Positions 1-9,147 of a stretch of 64,000 nt of DNA are shown one piece after another (within the stretch, counting starts at the first letter, position 1; each line of letters begins with the position of its first letter). The translations under genes were made by a program, and so were the position numbers. Below the pieces are notes generated by a model that saw only the letters and a program-made list of their open reading frames with translations, ran no database searches and was not told where the DNA came from. Source of the DNA: an uncultured Flavobacteriales bacterium (GTDB taxonomy: Bacteria > Bacteroidota > Bacteroidia > Flavobacteriales_G > Salibacteraceae); contig CAJIZE010000015.1 of NCBI GenBank assembly GCA_905181855.1, positions 18,058-82,057 on the forward strand, in the 5' to 3' direction.

Positions 1-144
1 GGTAAAAATCTAGCTATTTTGCATAAAAATGCTCCTTATACTGATCCTGAATCAGGTTTAAGTGCAGGGAATATTCAAGGCTATCAATCCGGCGCGTATC
101 CTACAGTCAGAGAGATTGGTTTAAACTTAACTCTTAAATTTTAA
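1..144 (+). CDS. SusC/RagA-type TonB-dependent receptor, C-terminal end (partial)
   Basis: The window opens inside a reading frame of 47 codons that stops with TAA at 142-144. The tail reads GAYPTVREIGLNLTLKF and ends in phenylalanine after alternating hydrophobic residues, as the last beta strand of an outer-membrane barrel does. A SusD-like lipoprotein gene starts five bases later, which is the standard susC-susD order. SusC proteins are TonB-dependent channels that import glycans or peptides captured by SusD. The plug, TonB box and most of the barrel lie outside the window, so the substrate cannot be inferred. Confidence 0.8.
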   Translation, partial: GKNLAILHKNAPYTDPESGLSAGNIQGYQSGAYPTVREIGLNLTLKF

Positions 145-149
145 AAAAG

Positions 150-1577
150 ATGAAAAAAATATTAATATCAATTTTAAGCTTAATACTTATTTGGGGTTGT
201 ACGAAGGATATAACTTCGGTTAATAAAAACCCAAAAGCTCCAGAAGTAGTTCTTGCCAACAGTTTGTTTTCAAATGCTCAAAAGGAATTATTTGATTACA
301 TGGCAAGTCCTAATGTAAACGTCAACACATTTAGATTATGGAGCCAACACTGGACCCAAACAACTTATGTTGATGAATCTAATTATGAACTATTAGAACG
401 TAATATTAATGGTGAGGTGTTTGATAGATTATACGCTCGAATTCTTCGTGATCTTGCTGAAGCTAGAGTTATCATGGATGCTGATGAGTTCTTATCTGAC
501 GCAGATAAAGCTAATCAATTAGCAATGATTACCGTTTTAGAAGTTTACAGTTACCATGTTTTGGTTGACATATTTGGCGATGTGCCTTATTCAGAAGCAC
601 TGGATGGTAATAACAATGTAACTCCTGTTTTTGATGATGCAGCTGGTATTTATAAAGACTTATTCACCAAATTAGACGGTGCAATAACAGCTTTAGGTGC
701 AGGTTCTGCAGGTAATTTAGCTGATGGAGACTTCATCTATGGTGGTGACGCTGCTTCTTGGCAAACTTTTGCTAGTTCATTGAAACTTAAACTTGCATTA
801 AGAATGGCAGATATTGATCCTGCTATGGCTCAATCTGCGGGCAGTGCAGCTCTTGCTAATGTTATTAGTAGAGATGGACAAAGTGCTCGTTTTTCTTATC
901 AGAACAGCACACCTAATACCAACCCTCTCTGGGAAGATTTAGTTCAAAGTGGACGTACTGATTTTGTTGTGGCTAATACTTTAGCTGATGTAATGAACAG
1001 TAGTGAAGATCCAAGACGTGGTGTATATTTTCGTGAATTAGATTCTCTAGGTGCTCTTATAGGTCTAGCTCACGGAGCTGGTGGTTCATATTACACCCAT
1101 TCGCAACCGGGTGATGCACTTGAAAATAAAACTTTACCAGGTGTTTTAATGGACTATACAGAAGTATTGTTTTTACAATCTGAAGCTGCTGCACGTGGCT
1201 GGGGTGGTGATGCTTCAGCTTTATATCAAGCTGCAGTTAACCAATCTGTAACTGATTGGACAGGTACTGCTGCTACTGCAGCATTTTTAAATAAGGTTCA
1301 TTATGATTCTTTAATGGCTGCTCCAAACAATAAAACTTGGAAAGAAGTAATTGCTACTCAAAAATGGGTTGCTTTATACAATAGAGGCTTTGAGGCTTGG
1401 TCTACATGGAGATTATATGATGCTCCTACAATGAATGTTTCTGCTGAGGCAGGAACAACTCCTCCAACACGATATAACTATAGTGTGGATGAATATTCAA
1501 TAAATGGCACAAGCGTTAGCGCTGCCAATAGCGGTTCTGATCTAGTAACTGATAAAGTTTTCTGGGACGTAAACTAA
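150..1577 (+). CDS. SusD/RagB-family outer membrane lipoprotein
   Basis: A 475-residue protein with a lipoprotein signal: hydrophobic residues 4-14 followed by a lipobox with Cys17 (IWGC). The body looks like the SusD-like_2 branch: an alpha-helical TPR-type scaffold, an early QHWTQTTYVDE segment, and a C-terminal half containing VLFLQSEAAARGW and FEAWSTWRLYD, both typical of this family. It should sit on the outer leaflet as the lid of the SusC channel encoded just upstream. No glycoside hydrolase, peptidase or anti-sigma gene follows, so this is an isolated pair and the ligand is unknown. A terminator closes the unit downstream. Confidence 0.88.
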   Translation: MKKILISILSLILIWGCTKDITSVNKNPKAPEVVLANSLFSNAQKELFDYMASPNVNVNTFRLWSQHWTQTTYVDESNYELLERNINGEVFDRLYARILRDLAEARVIMDADEFLSDADKANQLAMITVLEVYSYHVLVDIFGDVPYSEALDGNNNVTPVFDDAAGIYKDLFTKLDGAITALGAGSAGNLADGDFIYGGDAASWQTFASSLKLKLALRMADIDPAMAQSAGSAALANVISRDGQSARFSYQNSTPNTNPLWEDLVQSGRTDFVVANTLADVMNSSEDPRRGVYFRELDSLGALIGLAHGAGGSYYTHSQPGDALENKTLPGVLMDYTEVLFLQSEAAARGWGGDASALYQAAVNQSVTDWTGTAATAAFLNKVHYDSLMAAPNNKTWKEVIATQKWVALYNRGFEAWSTWRLYDAPTMNVSAEAGTTPPTRYNYSVDEYSINGTSVSAANSGSDLVTDKVFWDVN

Positions 1578-1597
1578 CTTTAATTAACTATTCTATT

Positions 1598-1634
1598 AAA
1601 GCCCTTGCATGCAAATGTAGGGGCTTTTTATTTT
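1598..1634 (+). terminator. Rho-independent terminator after susD
   Basis: The inverted repeat AAAGCCC/GGGCTTT is extended inward by further pairs to a GCAA loop and followed by a T-rich run. It lies 20 bases after the susD stop and separates the susCD unit from the next gene. Confidence 0.85.
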
Positions 1635-1641
1635 AATATGT

Positions 1642-2916
1642 TTGTTTGTGCTTTCAACATTATATAAAAACAAACCTTTACTAGCAATCGTATTCTTTGG
1701 AATAATCACAAAACTGGTTTATCTAGTGGTTGTTCAAAACATCAACCCTAATTCAGTTTTCCTTGCTGACTCGAACGGATATGTTAGACTTGGTGAAAAC
1801 CTATACAATCATTTAATCTTTTCTCAATCCGGTGATTCTAATCTGTTAAGACCGGATTCTATGCGGCTTCCGCTCTATCCTCTTTTAATATCGCTTCTCT
1901 ACTGGCTGGATTTAAGTATTTTATATTTATTAGTATTTATCATCTTACTTACGGGGATTTGTACCCTTTTTATTTACCAAATCACTTTTAAAATGACTGG
2001 TAAATACAAATTTGGTTTGTTAGCCGCTAGTCTATATTGTTTGGATCCAATAACCTTATATTTTTCAAATACTGTGTTGACTGAAACATTATTTCAGTTT
2101 CTGGTGTTGTCTTCAATTTGGTTGGTATTAATTCCTCAATATAAATCAAAATACATTTATGCTGCCTTAACCTTTGGTTTGGCTTTGTATTTAAGACCTG
2201 TAATTGTTCTTTTACCGATATTGTTGTACACCTATTGGGCGGTTAAAAATAAAAACTCAATACAATCAAAATCAATAGTTCATTTGGCAATAGCCATTTA
2301 TTTAATGTTCCCTGCAGTATGGATAGCAAGAAATTACATCACATTTAATCAACCATTCTTGAGCACAGTTTTAAGTATCAACTTGTTTCATCATTTTATA
2401 CCACAGCTAATTGAAAACAATGAGGAACAAGTCCTGTACAATGCCAAATATCAAGAAATCGAATCGATTGAAACAGTCCAGGAATTTAGGCTAAAAACAC
2501 AGGAGTATTATTTAGAAGCTATTCTAAAAAAGCCCTTTAAGTCAGTCCTAATTATAGCTAACACCAGCTTAATGGTTCTAATAAAACCTTTAAATGCTTA
2601 TTTTGACCTTCAACTTAATTTCAAAAACGATCGAGTCGGAATAAATAAACTATTTCATGGGCATACTTTCACCTTGTTTATGACCTGGTTACAAATTCCG
2701 ATAGTTGCACTATTTTTAGTGTCATTCCCCTTTAATTCATTTAAAAATGATTGGGTAATTGTACTGTCTCTTGCTGCCTTTTACTTTATCATTTTAAGTG
2801 GCATCTCAGTTCCAGATGCGCGATTTAAAATACCGTCTACTCCATTTTTCGCTATTTTAACTTCAACAGGTTTATATAATTTTATAAATTGGTATGAAAC
2901 AAAAAAACAAGCCTAG
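1642..2916 (+). CDS. Polytopic membrane glycosyltransferase, GT39/PMT-like
   Basis: A 424-residue protein with about ten hydrophobic segments. A short first helix is followed by an extracytoplasmic loop containing ADSNGY and later RLPLYPLLI, the layout of ArnT/PMT-like (GT-C fold) enzymes that move a sugar from a polyprenyl phosphate carrier. The first in-frame ATG lies far inside this conserved loop, so translation must begin at a non-ATG codon, TTG 1642 or GTG 1648, directly behind the preceding terminator. The stop overlaps the next gene by 23 bases. The acceptor and donor are unknown. A second protein of this type lies at 7627-9144. Confidence 0.75.
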   Translation: MFVLSTLYKNKPLLAIVFFGIITKLVYLVVVQNINPNSVFLADSNGYVRLGENLYNHLIFSQSGDSNLLRPDSMRLPLYPLLISLLYWLDLSILYLLVFIILLTGICTLFIYQITFKMTGKYKFGLLAASLYCLDPITLYFSNTVLTETLFQFLVLSSIWLVLIPQYKSKYIYAALTFGLALYLRPVIVLLPILLYTYWAVKNKNSIQSKSIVHLAIAIYLMFPAVWIARNYITFNQPFLSTVLSINLFHHFIPQLIENNEEQVLYNAKYQEIESIETVQEFRLKTQEYYLEAILKKPFKSVLIIANTSLMVLIKPLNAYFDLQLNFKNDRVGINKLFHGHTFTLFMTWLQIPIVALFLVSFPFNSFKNDWVIVLSLAAFYFIILSGISVPDARFKIPSTPFFAILTSTGLYNFINWYETKKQA

Positions 2917-3580
2917 TTTAAATCTTTACATTGCATTAAGCAGCCTTTTTGTTGCTGCTTTGATTGTTTGCAACCTAATCGCAAATAAATTCATTTCAAT
3001 TGATTTGGGTTTTAAAACTTTCATTATTTCGGCAGGTGTGTTACCCTATCCTCTTACTTTTTTAATCACGGACATTCTTTCTGAAACATTTGGAAAAAAA
3101 CTAACTACTAAAGTGGTAATTACCGGATTTATTTCTTCGATAGTGGTTTTGATTATCTTATGGTTAGGAAATCAATTTAACGCTATAGAAAATTCACCAG
3201 TTTCAGATCAATCGTATGAAATGATTTTTCAAAACTCTTACCGTGTCATTTTCGCCTCTATGGCCGCTTACTTGAGTGCTCAAATGATAGACGTAAAGAT
3301 TTTTCACTATTGGAAAAGGAAAACCAATGGTAAACACCTGTGGTTAAGAAACAATCTTTCCACCGTTTTTTCACAATTGGTCGATACCACTTTGGTGGTC
3401 GTTGTTTTATTTGCTGGGGTTTTAGAAACATCAATAATGATAGAATACATTATTGATGGATGGTTATTTAAAGTGCTTTGTGCTTTGGTTGACACCCCTA
3501 TTTTCTATTTCGCAGTAGCAACTATAAGAAAACACTTTGGATTAGCAATTAATGAGGAAATTGGTATTACAGCTGACTAA
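2894..3580 (+). CDS. Queuosine precursor transporter, YhhQ/VUT family
   Basis: A 228-residue inner-membrane protein with about six hydrophobic segments. The first segment has ALIVCNLIANKF and the next loop has LTFLITDILSETFGKK, both characteristic of the YhhQ (vitamin uptake-like) family. Characterised members import the queuine precursors preQ0 or preQ1 used for tRNA wobble-base modification. The ATG lies inside the end of the upstream glycosyltransferase gene, so the two are probably co-transcribed although functionally unrelated. No queuosine biosynthesis gene is nearby, so the exact substrate is inferred from the family only. Confidence 0.85.
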   Translation: MKQKNKPSLNLYIALSSLFVAALIVCNLIANKFISIDLGFKTFIISAGVLPYPLTFLITDILSETFGKKLTTKVVITGFISSIVVLIILWLGNQFNAIENSPVSDQSYEMIFQNSYRVIFASMAAYLSAQMIDVKIFHYWKRKTNGKHLWLRNNLSTVFSQLVDTTLVVVVLFAGVLETSIMIEYIIDGWLFKVLCALVDTPIFYFAVATIRKHFGLAINEEIGITAD

Positions 3581-3609
3581 ACAAAATATAAATCTTTATT
3601 TCAGATTGC

Positions 3610-3617
3610 TACCTTTG
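3610..3617 (+). promoter_or_regulatory. -7 promoter box for dsbD
   Basis: TACCTTTG matches the Bacteroidota -7 consensus TAnnTTTG and ends 26 bases before the dsbD ATG. No clear -33 TTTG was found at the usual spacing. Confidence 0.45.
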
Positions 3618-3643
3618 AATTACTTAATTTTCATCAAAGATAT

Positions 3644-6082
3644 ATGGCGGTTATACGAATCTTAACGTTACTTCTCTTTTTACCCTTTACAGTTCTCACT
3701 CAAATCCATACACCAGTTACTTGGTCTTATTCTCATAAGCAAATTTCTGACACCGAATTTGAGTTGTATTTAAAGGCCATTATTGACAATGGTTGGCACC
3801 TTTATTCTCAATTCTTACCAAGTGATGATGGGCCAATAGCCACATCTTTTACCTTTAACGATAATACTGAGGTTCAACTTATTGGTAAAGTGACAGAACC
3901 TAAGGCTCATACAGAGTATGATCCAAATTTTGAAATGGACCTTAGTTTCCATTCAAATTCGGTAACCTTCACCCAGAAGGTTTCAATTGCGTCCAATTCA
4001 GCAAGTGTTAGCGGTGAGTTAGAGTTTATGGTTTGCGATGACAAAATGTGCTTACCTCCTGAAATTGAAGAATTTACGTTTGAATTAAAAAAGACAACTC
4101 AGAATAAAGCACCTCCAACTAAGACAGATACAAAATCAATTGATGAAACACACCAAGAGCCAATTAATCAAATTTATGAACCCGTTATTTGGAACTATTC
4201 AGTAGTTGAAAAAGAAGGTGAATACTTTATTAAACTAAACGCAACAATACAAGAAAATTGGCATTTGTATGCTCTAGAGTTACCGCGTGACGATGGTCCT
4301 AATAAGACTGAAATAATTTTTTTTGAATCAGATGATTTTAAAACAGTAGGAAAACCTACTTCGGAAGGGGAAGTTCATAATGAGTATGACCCTAATTTCG
4401 AAATGGAATTAACCTTCTACTCAAACCAAGTTACGTTTTTACAAAAAATTGAACCTCTTAAAGCAAATGCTATTGTTAAAGGTGAAGTTTATTTCATGGC
4501 TTGCGACGATAAAATGTGCATTCCTCCAGCAGCTGAAGAATTTGAGCTCGCTTTAAACAATAAAGAAGTAGCAGGCACCTCCGTAACATCAAATAGCGAT
4601 GAACCAACAGTTTTTGAAAATGAAACCCAAAAAGAATCAAAAAAAGGTTTGTGGGCCATTTTCGTTTTCGGATTTATAGGTGGCTTTGCAGCCTTGCTAA
4701 CACCTTGCGTTTTCCCTATGATTCCGCTTACAGTAAGTTTTTTCACAAAGCAGAGCAAAACAAGAGCTAAAGGAATTTCAAATGCTCTTTTCTATGGTGC
4801 TTCAATTATTCTGATTTATGTGTTGTTAGGTTTTGGCGTAACCTCAATATTTGGAGCTGATGCACTAAATGTGTTGTCAACTGATCCCTATTTCAACATT
4901 TTCTTCTTTTTACTATTATCAATTTTTGCCATCTCCTTTTTAGGTGCATTCGAAATTACATTACCAAATTCGTGGGTAAACAAAATGGATAGCGCCTCCG
5001 ATAAAGGAGGTATGATTGGTATCTTCTTTATGGCTTTCACCCTTTCATTGGTGTCATTTTCATGTACAGGACCAATTATCGGAACCTTGTTAGTTGAAGC
5101 TGCAGTAAACGGGGGCGTGCAAGGTCCACTTATCGGTATGTTTGGCTTTTCATTGGCTCTTGCATTACCTTTTGGATTGTTTGCTGCTTTCCCAGGATGG
5201 TTAAACTCTCTGCCTCAATCAGGTGGATGGTTAAACACTGTTAAAGTAGTTTTAGGGTTTTTAGAATTGGCGCTTGCTTTAAAATTCTTATCAAATGCCG
5301 ATTTAGTTTTACAAGCAGGTTATCTAAAAAGAGAGGTTTTTATCGCAATATGGATCGGTATTTTCATGATGCTTACCCTGTACTTACTTGGAGTGTTCAA
5401 ATTACCGCATGATTCGCCACTTGACAAACTATCAGTTGGAAGAGCGTTGTTTGCTTCTGTTGTCTTAATTTTTACCATTTATCTTATCCCGGGTTTATGG
5501 GGAGCTCCACTTAAAATAATTTCTGGATTTCCACCACCAATGTTTTATTCAGAATCACCGAAAGGGCTAGTAACATCATCAGCAAGCACAGCAATAATTT
5601 CGGCTACACCCGATGGAGAAGTTGTTGGCGAACCCGATCATTGTCCACACGGTTTAAATTGTTTTCATGATTATGATGAAGGACTAGCTTATGCGAAAAA
5701 GGTAAACAAACCAGTTATGCTTGATTTTACTGGATGGGCTTGTGTGAATTGTCGTAAAATGGAAGAACAAGTTTGGAGCGATCCCAAAGTTCTTAAAATT
5801 TTACGCGATGAAGTGGTACTAATCTCACTTTATGTGGATGAAAAATTAGAATTACCTAAGGAAGAGCAAATCGAAGTTACTATTGGTACGAAAACCAAAA
5901 AACTCAAAACAGTTGGTAACAAATGGAGTTACTTTCAAGCCGATCGATACAAAACAAACAGCCAGCCTTATTATGTGATTCTTGATTTGGATGAAAATCA
6001 ACTGAATGAAGCGGCATCGTATGATCCAGATATTGAGTTATTCATTGATTGGCTAAATGATGGGGTTGAAAAATTCAATTAG
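3644..6082 (+). CDS. dsbD: Thiol:disulfide interchange protein DsbD with two N-terminal domains
   Basis: An 812-residue membrane protein that passes electrons from cytoplasmic thioredoxin to the periplasm. After a signal peptide (about 1-19) come two tandem DsbD-alpha-like immunoglobulin domains (about 20-150 and 175-307), each with a CDDKMC cysteine pair. A transmembrane domain starts near 335, with its redox cysteines in TPCVFPM (near 353) and FSCTGP (near 473). The C-terminal thioredoxin-like domain carries GWACVNCRKM near 697. E. coli DsbD (about 565 residues) has one N-terminal domain; the second copy and linkers account for most of the extra length. It is followed by a hairpin terminator. 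Confidence 0.92.
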   Translation: MAVIRILTLLLFLPFTVLTQIHTPVTWSYSHKQISDTEFELYLKAIIDNGWHLYSQFLPSDDGPIATSFTFNDNTEVQLIGKVTEPKAHTEYDPNFEMDLSFHSNSVTFTQKVSIASNSASVSGELEFMVCDDKMCLPPEIEEFTFELKKTTQNKAPPTKTDTKSIDETHQEPINQIYEPVIWNYSVVEKEGEYFIKLNATIQENWHLYALELPRDDGPNKTEIIFFESDDFKTVGKPTSEGEVHNEYDPNFEMELTFYSNQVTFLQKIEPLKANAIVKGEVYFMACDDKMCIPPAAEEFELALNNKEVAGTSVTSNSDEPTVFENETQKESKKGLWAIFVFGFIGGFAALLTPCVFPMIPLTVSFFTKQSKTRAKGISNALFYGASIILIYVLLGFGVTSIFGADALNVLSTDPYFNIFFFLLLSIFAISFLGAFEITLPNSWVNKMDSASDKGGMIGIFFMAFTLSLVSFSCTGPIIGTLLVEAAVNGGVQGPLIGMFGFSLALALPFGLFAAFPGWLNSLPQSGGWLNTVKVVLGFLELALALKFLSNADLVLQAGYLKREVFIAIWIGIFMMLTLYLLGVFKLPHDSPLDKLSVGRALFASVVLIFTIYLIPGLWGAPLKIISGFPPPMFYSESPKGLVTSSASTAIISATPDGEVVGEPDHCPHGLNCFHDYDEGLAYAKKVNKPVMLDFTGWACVNCRKMEEQVWSDPKVLKILRDEVVLISLYVDEKLELPKEEQIEVTIGTKTKKLKTVGNKWSYFQADRYKTNSQPYYVILDLDENQLNEAASYDPDIELFIDWLNDGVEKFN

Positions 6083-6086
6083 ATTA

Positions 6087-6284
6087 TTATAAAGAACAAT
6101 CGTAATCATTCGATTCAAATTGTTCTTTTTCGTCTATAAGACACGTTTCTTCAACTACTGTTTCTTTAATTGTGTCTCCGCTAACAATTACGTCAACCGT
6201 ATATGAACACTCCCAACATTGACTGCAAGAATGCAGGACTAGCAGTGTTAAAATAAAAATCCCTTTTTGAATAAATTTTATCAT
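6087..6284 (-). CDS. Small cysteine-rich predicted lipoprotein, function unknown
   Basis: A 65-residue reading frame with an ATG start, a basic N-terminus, hydrophobic residues 9-17 and a lipobox ending LHSC. If the lipobox is used, the mature part would be about 46 residues and keep further cysteines (QCWEC, EETC, YDC), which could form disulfides in the periplasm. It lies convergent to dsbD, a disulfide-handling gene; this could be meaningful or accidental. I recognise no family. The signal peptide argues for a real gene, but its small size and overlap with the dsbD terminator leave it uncertain. Confidence 0.5.
   Translation of the reverse strand: MIKFIQKGIFILTLLVLHSCSQCWECSYTVDVIVSGDTIKETVVEETCLIDEKEQFESNDYDCSL
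6091..6130 (+). terminator. Probable terminator after dsbD
   Basis: A 10-bp perfect inverted repeat AAAGAACAAT/ATTGTTCTTT with an 18-base loop is followed by T residues. It starts 9 bases after the dsbD stop and overlaps the 3' end of the small convergent lipoprotein gene, so it may act on both strands. Confidence 0.6.
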
Positions 6285-6306
6285 TTTTGAGTCAAGCTTA
6301 AATTCT

Positions 6307-6888
6307 ATGTTCGAAGATATTCAAAACGAGTTAAAAGACGCTACAAGATGCCTTGAAGAGTTTTCAAACAACCAAGATAATTTACATTTAATTCAAAATG
6401 CAGCACAGGTTTTCACACAAGCTATTGATTCAGGCCATAAAATAATTAGCTGTGGTAATGGAGGCTCAATGAGCGATGCTATGCATTTCGCTGAAGAACT
6501 TACCGGAAGATATAGAGATTCAAGAAAATCATTATCTGCCATTGCTATTTCAGACCCAGGATTTATAAGCTGTGCTGCCAACGATTTTGGATATGAGCAT
6601 GTATTTGAACGGTTTATTGAAGGCATGGGTAAATCAGGCGATGTGTTGTTGGCAATCTCTACTAGCGGAAATTCTGAAAATATTCTTTTAGCAGCTAAAA
6701 AAGCTAAAGAATTAAATATAAAGGTAATTGCCTTAACAGGCAAAGATGGGGGTAAGTTAGCGGCTTTAGCTGATGTTGAAATAAGAGCTCCTCATAGTGA
6801 TTATGCCGACAGAGTTCAAGAAATTCACATTAAGGTAATTCACATTTTTATTCATCTAATTGAAAAAAGTTTAGGTTTAAATGGTTGA
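6307..6888 (+). CDS. gmhA: Sedoheptulose-7-phosphate isomerase (SIS domain)
   Basis: A 193-residue single SIS-domain protein, the usual GmhA length. GmhA converts D-sedoheptulose 7-phosphate to D-glycero-D-manno-heptose 7-phosphate, the first step toward the heptose of lipopolysaccharide core or S-layer glycans. Visible motifs are [18 protein letters not shown] (sugar-phosphate binding), [11 protein letters not shown], and a C-terminal [16 protein letters not shown] helix carrying the catalytic histidine region. The stop overlaps the next gene, a family-2 glycosyltransferase, by 8 bases, suggesting translational coupling and a shared glycan pathway. Other heptose genes (gmhB, hldE) are not in the window. 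Confidence 0.9.
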   Translation: MFEDIQNELKDATRCLEEFSNNQDNLHLIQNAAQVFTQAIDSGHKIISCGNGGSMSDAMHFAEELTGRYRDSRKSLSAIAISDPGFISCAANDFGYEHVFERFIEGMGKSGDVLLAISTSGNSENILLAAKKAKELNIKVIALTGKDGGKLAALADVEIRAPHSDYADRVQEIHIKVIHIFIHLIEKSLGLNG

Positions 6889-7630
6889 TGGTAAAAAAGT
6901 AGTTGTAGTAATGCCAGCATACAATGCATCACCTACTCTAAAAAAAACATACAATGAAATCCCTTTTGATGTTGTTGATGACGTAATATTAGTTGATGAC
7001 CATAGTACAGATAACACATCTGAAGTTGCACGAGAAATTGGCATCAAACACATCATAGAACATCAGCAAAACTTAGGTTATGGTGGTAATCAAAAATCAT
7101 GTTACAACAAAGCCTTAGAAATTGGAGCTGACATTGTAATTATGGTGCACCCAGATTATCAGTATACTCCTAAATTAATAAAATCGATAGTGTATATTAT
7201 CTCAAATGATTTATACCCTGCAGTTTTAGCATCAAGAATACTGGGAAAAGGTGCATTAAAAGGTGGAATGCCAATTTACAAATACATTGCCAATCGGATA
7301 CTTACCTTAACTCAAAACATATTAATGAATCAGAAGATGAGTGAATATCATAGTGGCTATAGAGCTTTTTCTAGAACCATTCTGGAAAGCATTAACTACA
7401 ATATAAATTCGAACGATTTTGTTTTTGATAATCAAATGCTAGCCCAAATCTTTCACAAAGGATTTGAGATTGGTGAAATAACATGCCCTACCAAATATTT
7501 TGAAGAAGCATCAAGTATTAACTTTAAAAGAAGTAGTATTTATGGTTTAGGCGTTCTTAAAACAGCCATGCTTTATTTTCTATCAAAATCAGGAATATAT
7601 ACCTCCAGAATTTTCAAAGAGCAGACTTAG
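6881..7630 (+). CDS. Family 2 glycosyltransferase, polyprenyl-phosphate type
   Basis: A 249-residue GT-A fold protein beginning with [14 protein letters not shown], followed by [11 protein letters not shown] (nucleotide-sugar site, near 36-46), NLGYGGNQK, and VHPDYQYTP near 89-97, which replaces the usual DxD-like motif. The layout resembles dolichyl- or undecaprenyl-phosphate sugar transferases, and no obvious transmembrane anchor follows. Such enzymes make the lipid-linked sugars used by GT39-type membrane transferases, and one of those is encoded convergently next door with a 4-base overlap. The sugar is not predictable. Its overlap with gmhA suggests co-transcription. Confidence 0.85.
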   Translation: MVDGKKVVVVMPAYNASPTLKKTYNEIPFDVVDDVILVDDHSTDNTSEVAREIGIKHIIEHQQNLGYGGNQKSCYNKALEIGADIVIMVHPDYQYTPKLIKSIVYIISNDLYPAVLASRILGKGALKGGMPIYKYIANRILTLTQNILMNQKMSEYHSGYRAFSRTILESINYNINSNDFVFDNQMLAQIFHKGFEIGEITCPTKYFEEASSINFKRSSIYGLGVLKTAMLYFLSKSGIYTSRIFKEQT

Positions 7631-9144
7631 TTGTTTTTAAGTGTGAAAACTTTTACTTCTCCATGAGTTAGAATCTCTTCATCAACAAAAGACCTCAAGT
7701 AATCTTTTTGTTCCTCTCCCACTTGATTTACTACCAAGTATTTTGTGCCTTCGTTAATTCTTTTGTTCACGGAATCTTGCTCTAAATGAACATCATTGTA
7801 ATACGTGAAACCTTTTTGGTTCATTAAGTACAAGGATAAATTAGTCGTTTCATCCGGAACAGAGATCACTAAATCGGTGGACTTAATTCCATGTTGACGT
7901 AATACTGGCTCAATATCAAACAGGTCAGTACTAACATGTGGTTCGTTCATCCAACTTGTATATCGAACTGTTTGTCGTTGAGCAGAATAAGTTGTACTTA
8001 AATACAAAAATAGAACTGCCGCAATCTTTAATGTTCTATAAATATATTTGTTAGAATATTGCTGTAATTGAAGTACTGTAAAAGAAAAAATAAAAGGAAC
8101 TAGAATAAAAACATTGATTGTGTAGTAATCATGGTAATTAAAAGCAATGAAGAATATTAAGCAGTAGGAAACAATTCCAAAAACCACGAATAAAAGAAGA
8201 AGCCCATGGAGTCTGTGTTTTTTAGTATACAACAGAGTAAGCGAAGCAAGTAGCATCATTCCATAAACGATGGCTTGGTAATCAACTAGAAATTCATCAA
8301 GCCACATTGTTCTTACCTGCTCAATGGTATCTAAAACATCTTGAAAACTCATCTTCCATATTGGAAATAATTTGGCTGACAAGTAGTCATCAGCAGAAGG
8401 ACCCGCGGCATACCAAGCCGTAAAGGAATACCATGAAAACGCCACCAAAAATGGAATTAATAGAACATAATATTCATTTATAATGCTTTTTAACTTTTGC
8501 TTTGAAACAAACAACTGATGAATTGAGCCTGCTCCCAGTAACGCAAAATAGGTGATTAATGCAGGTGCTTTTACCCAGCCAGCTATTGAAAATAGAATTA
8601 CGGTTAATGCTAAATTGAGTTTCTTTTTGTCTTCGGTATACCTATAAAAGTAATACCAGGCCATAAACACAAAAGCCATTGCCGGTGTGTTTGGTAAAAA
8701 ATTAGGAACATAAAACACAATTACCGGAACAGTAAATGCAGTACTTGTTATCATCACTGCCCAGAAGTCGTCTTGTAATAACTTTCTCAAAAGCTTAAAC
8801 AAGTGGAACAATCCAACAATCCAGATAAGCAGCCAGAACCCTCTATATACGGTTTCATCTGCTCCAAATATTGCGTACAAAACACTTACGGCGTAATACA
8901 ATATTGGTCCTTCACCAAGAGTTACCCCATTGGTATTAAACTGATTGTGGAGTCTAGGTTTGAATGGGTTTAACCCATCTTGATAGTAGTTAAGAGCAAA
9001 TGACGTACAATCCGTTTGCCTCCAAACATGAGTTGATTGTGGTCGTAATTGTAATATTTCAAGGTAATTGTATGAATATGCTTGTGCTAATATTACAAGC
9101 AGTAGAATACAAGGTGCAATGAACTTTGTTAATCTGCTTTTCAT
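7627..9144 (-). CDS. Polytopic membrane glycosyltransferase, GT39/PMT-like
   Basis: A 505-residue protein with a signal-anchor start and roughly eleven hydrophobic segments. The first periplasmic loop has RPQSTHVWRQTDC and LGEGPILYY, the acidic or aromatic loop expected of PMT-like GT-C enzymes, and the soluble C-terminal part (about 400-505) follows the last helix. It probably transfers a sugar from a lipid carrier on the periplasmic side. The gene starts three bases after the secA stop in the direction of transcription, so it may ride on the secA transcript. Its 3' end overlaps the GT2 gene of the opposite strand by four bases, with no terminator visible. Confidence 0.75.
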   Translation of the reverse strand: MKSRLTKFIAPCILLLVILAQAYSYNYLEILQLRPQSTHVWRQTDCTSFALNYYQDGLNPFKPRLHNQFNTNGVTLGEGPILYYAVSVLYAIFGADETVYRGFWLLIWIVGLFHLFKLLRKLLQDDFWAVMITSTAFTVPVIVFYVPNFLPNTPAMAFVFMAWYYFYRYTEDKKKLNLALTVILFSIAGWVKAPALITYFALLGAGSIHQLFVSKQKLKSIINEYYVLLIPFLVAFSWYSFTAWYAAGPSADDYLSAKLFPIWKMSFQDVLDTIEQVRTMWLDEFLVDYQAIVYGMMLLASLTLLYTKKHRLHGLLLLFVVFGIVSYCLIFFIAFNYHDYYTINVFILVPFIFSFTVLQLQQYSNKYIYRTLKIAAVLFLYLSTTYSAQRQTVRYTSWMNEPHVSTDLFDIEPVLRQHGIKSTDLVISVPDETTNLSLYLMNQKGFTYYNDVHLEQDSVNKRINEGTKYLVVNQVGEEQKDYLRSFVDEEILTHGEVKVFTLKNN

Positions 9145-9147
9145 AAA

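Noticed and set aside
6393..6743. Long minus-strand open frame inside gmhA, and similar antisense frames inside secA, mfd, fbp, ftsZ and murG
   Set aside because: They are shadows of well-supported genes: no signal, promoter or family motif, and their extent follows codon bias of the sense gene.
7620..7632. Possible fusion or frameshift between the two converging glycosyltransferase genes
   Set aside because: They are on opposite strands with a four-base overlap of stop codons; both proteins are complete.
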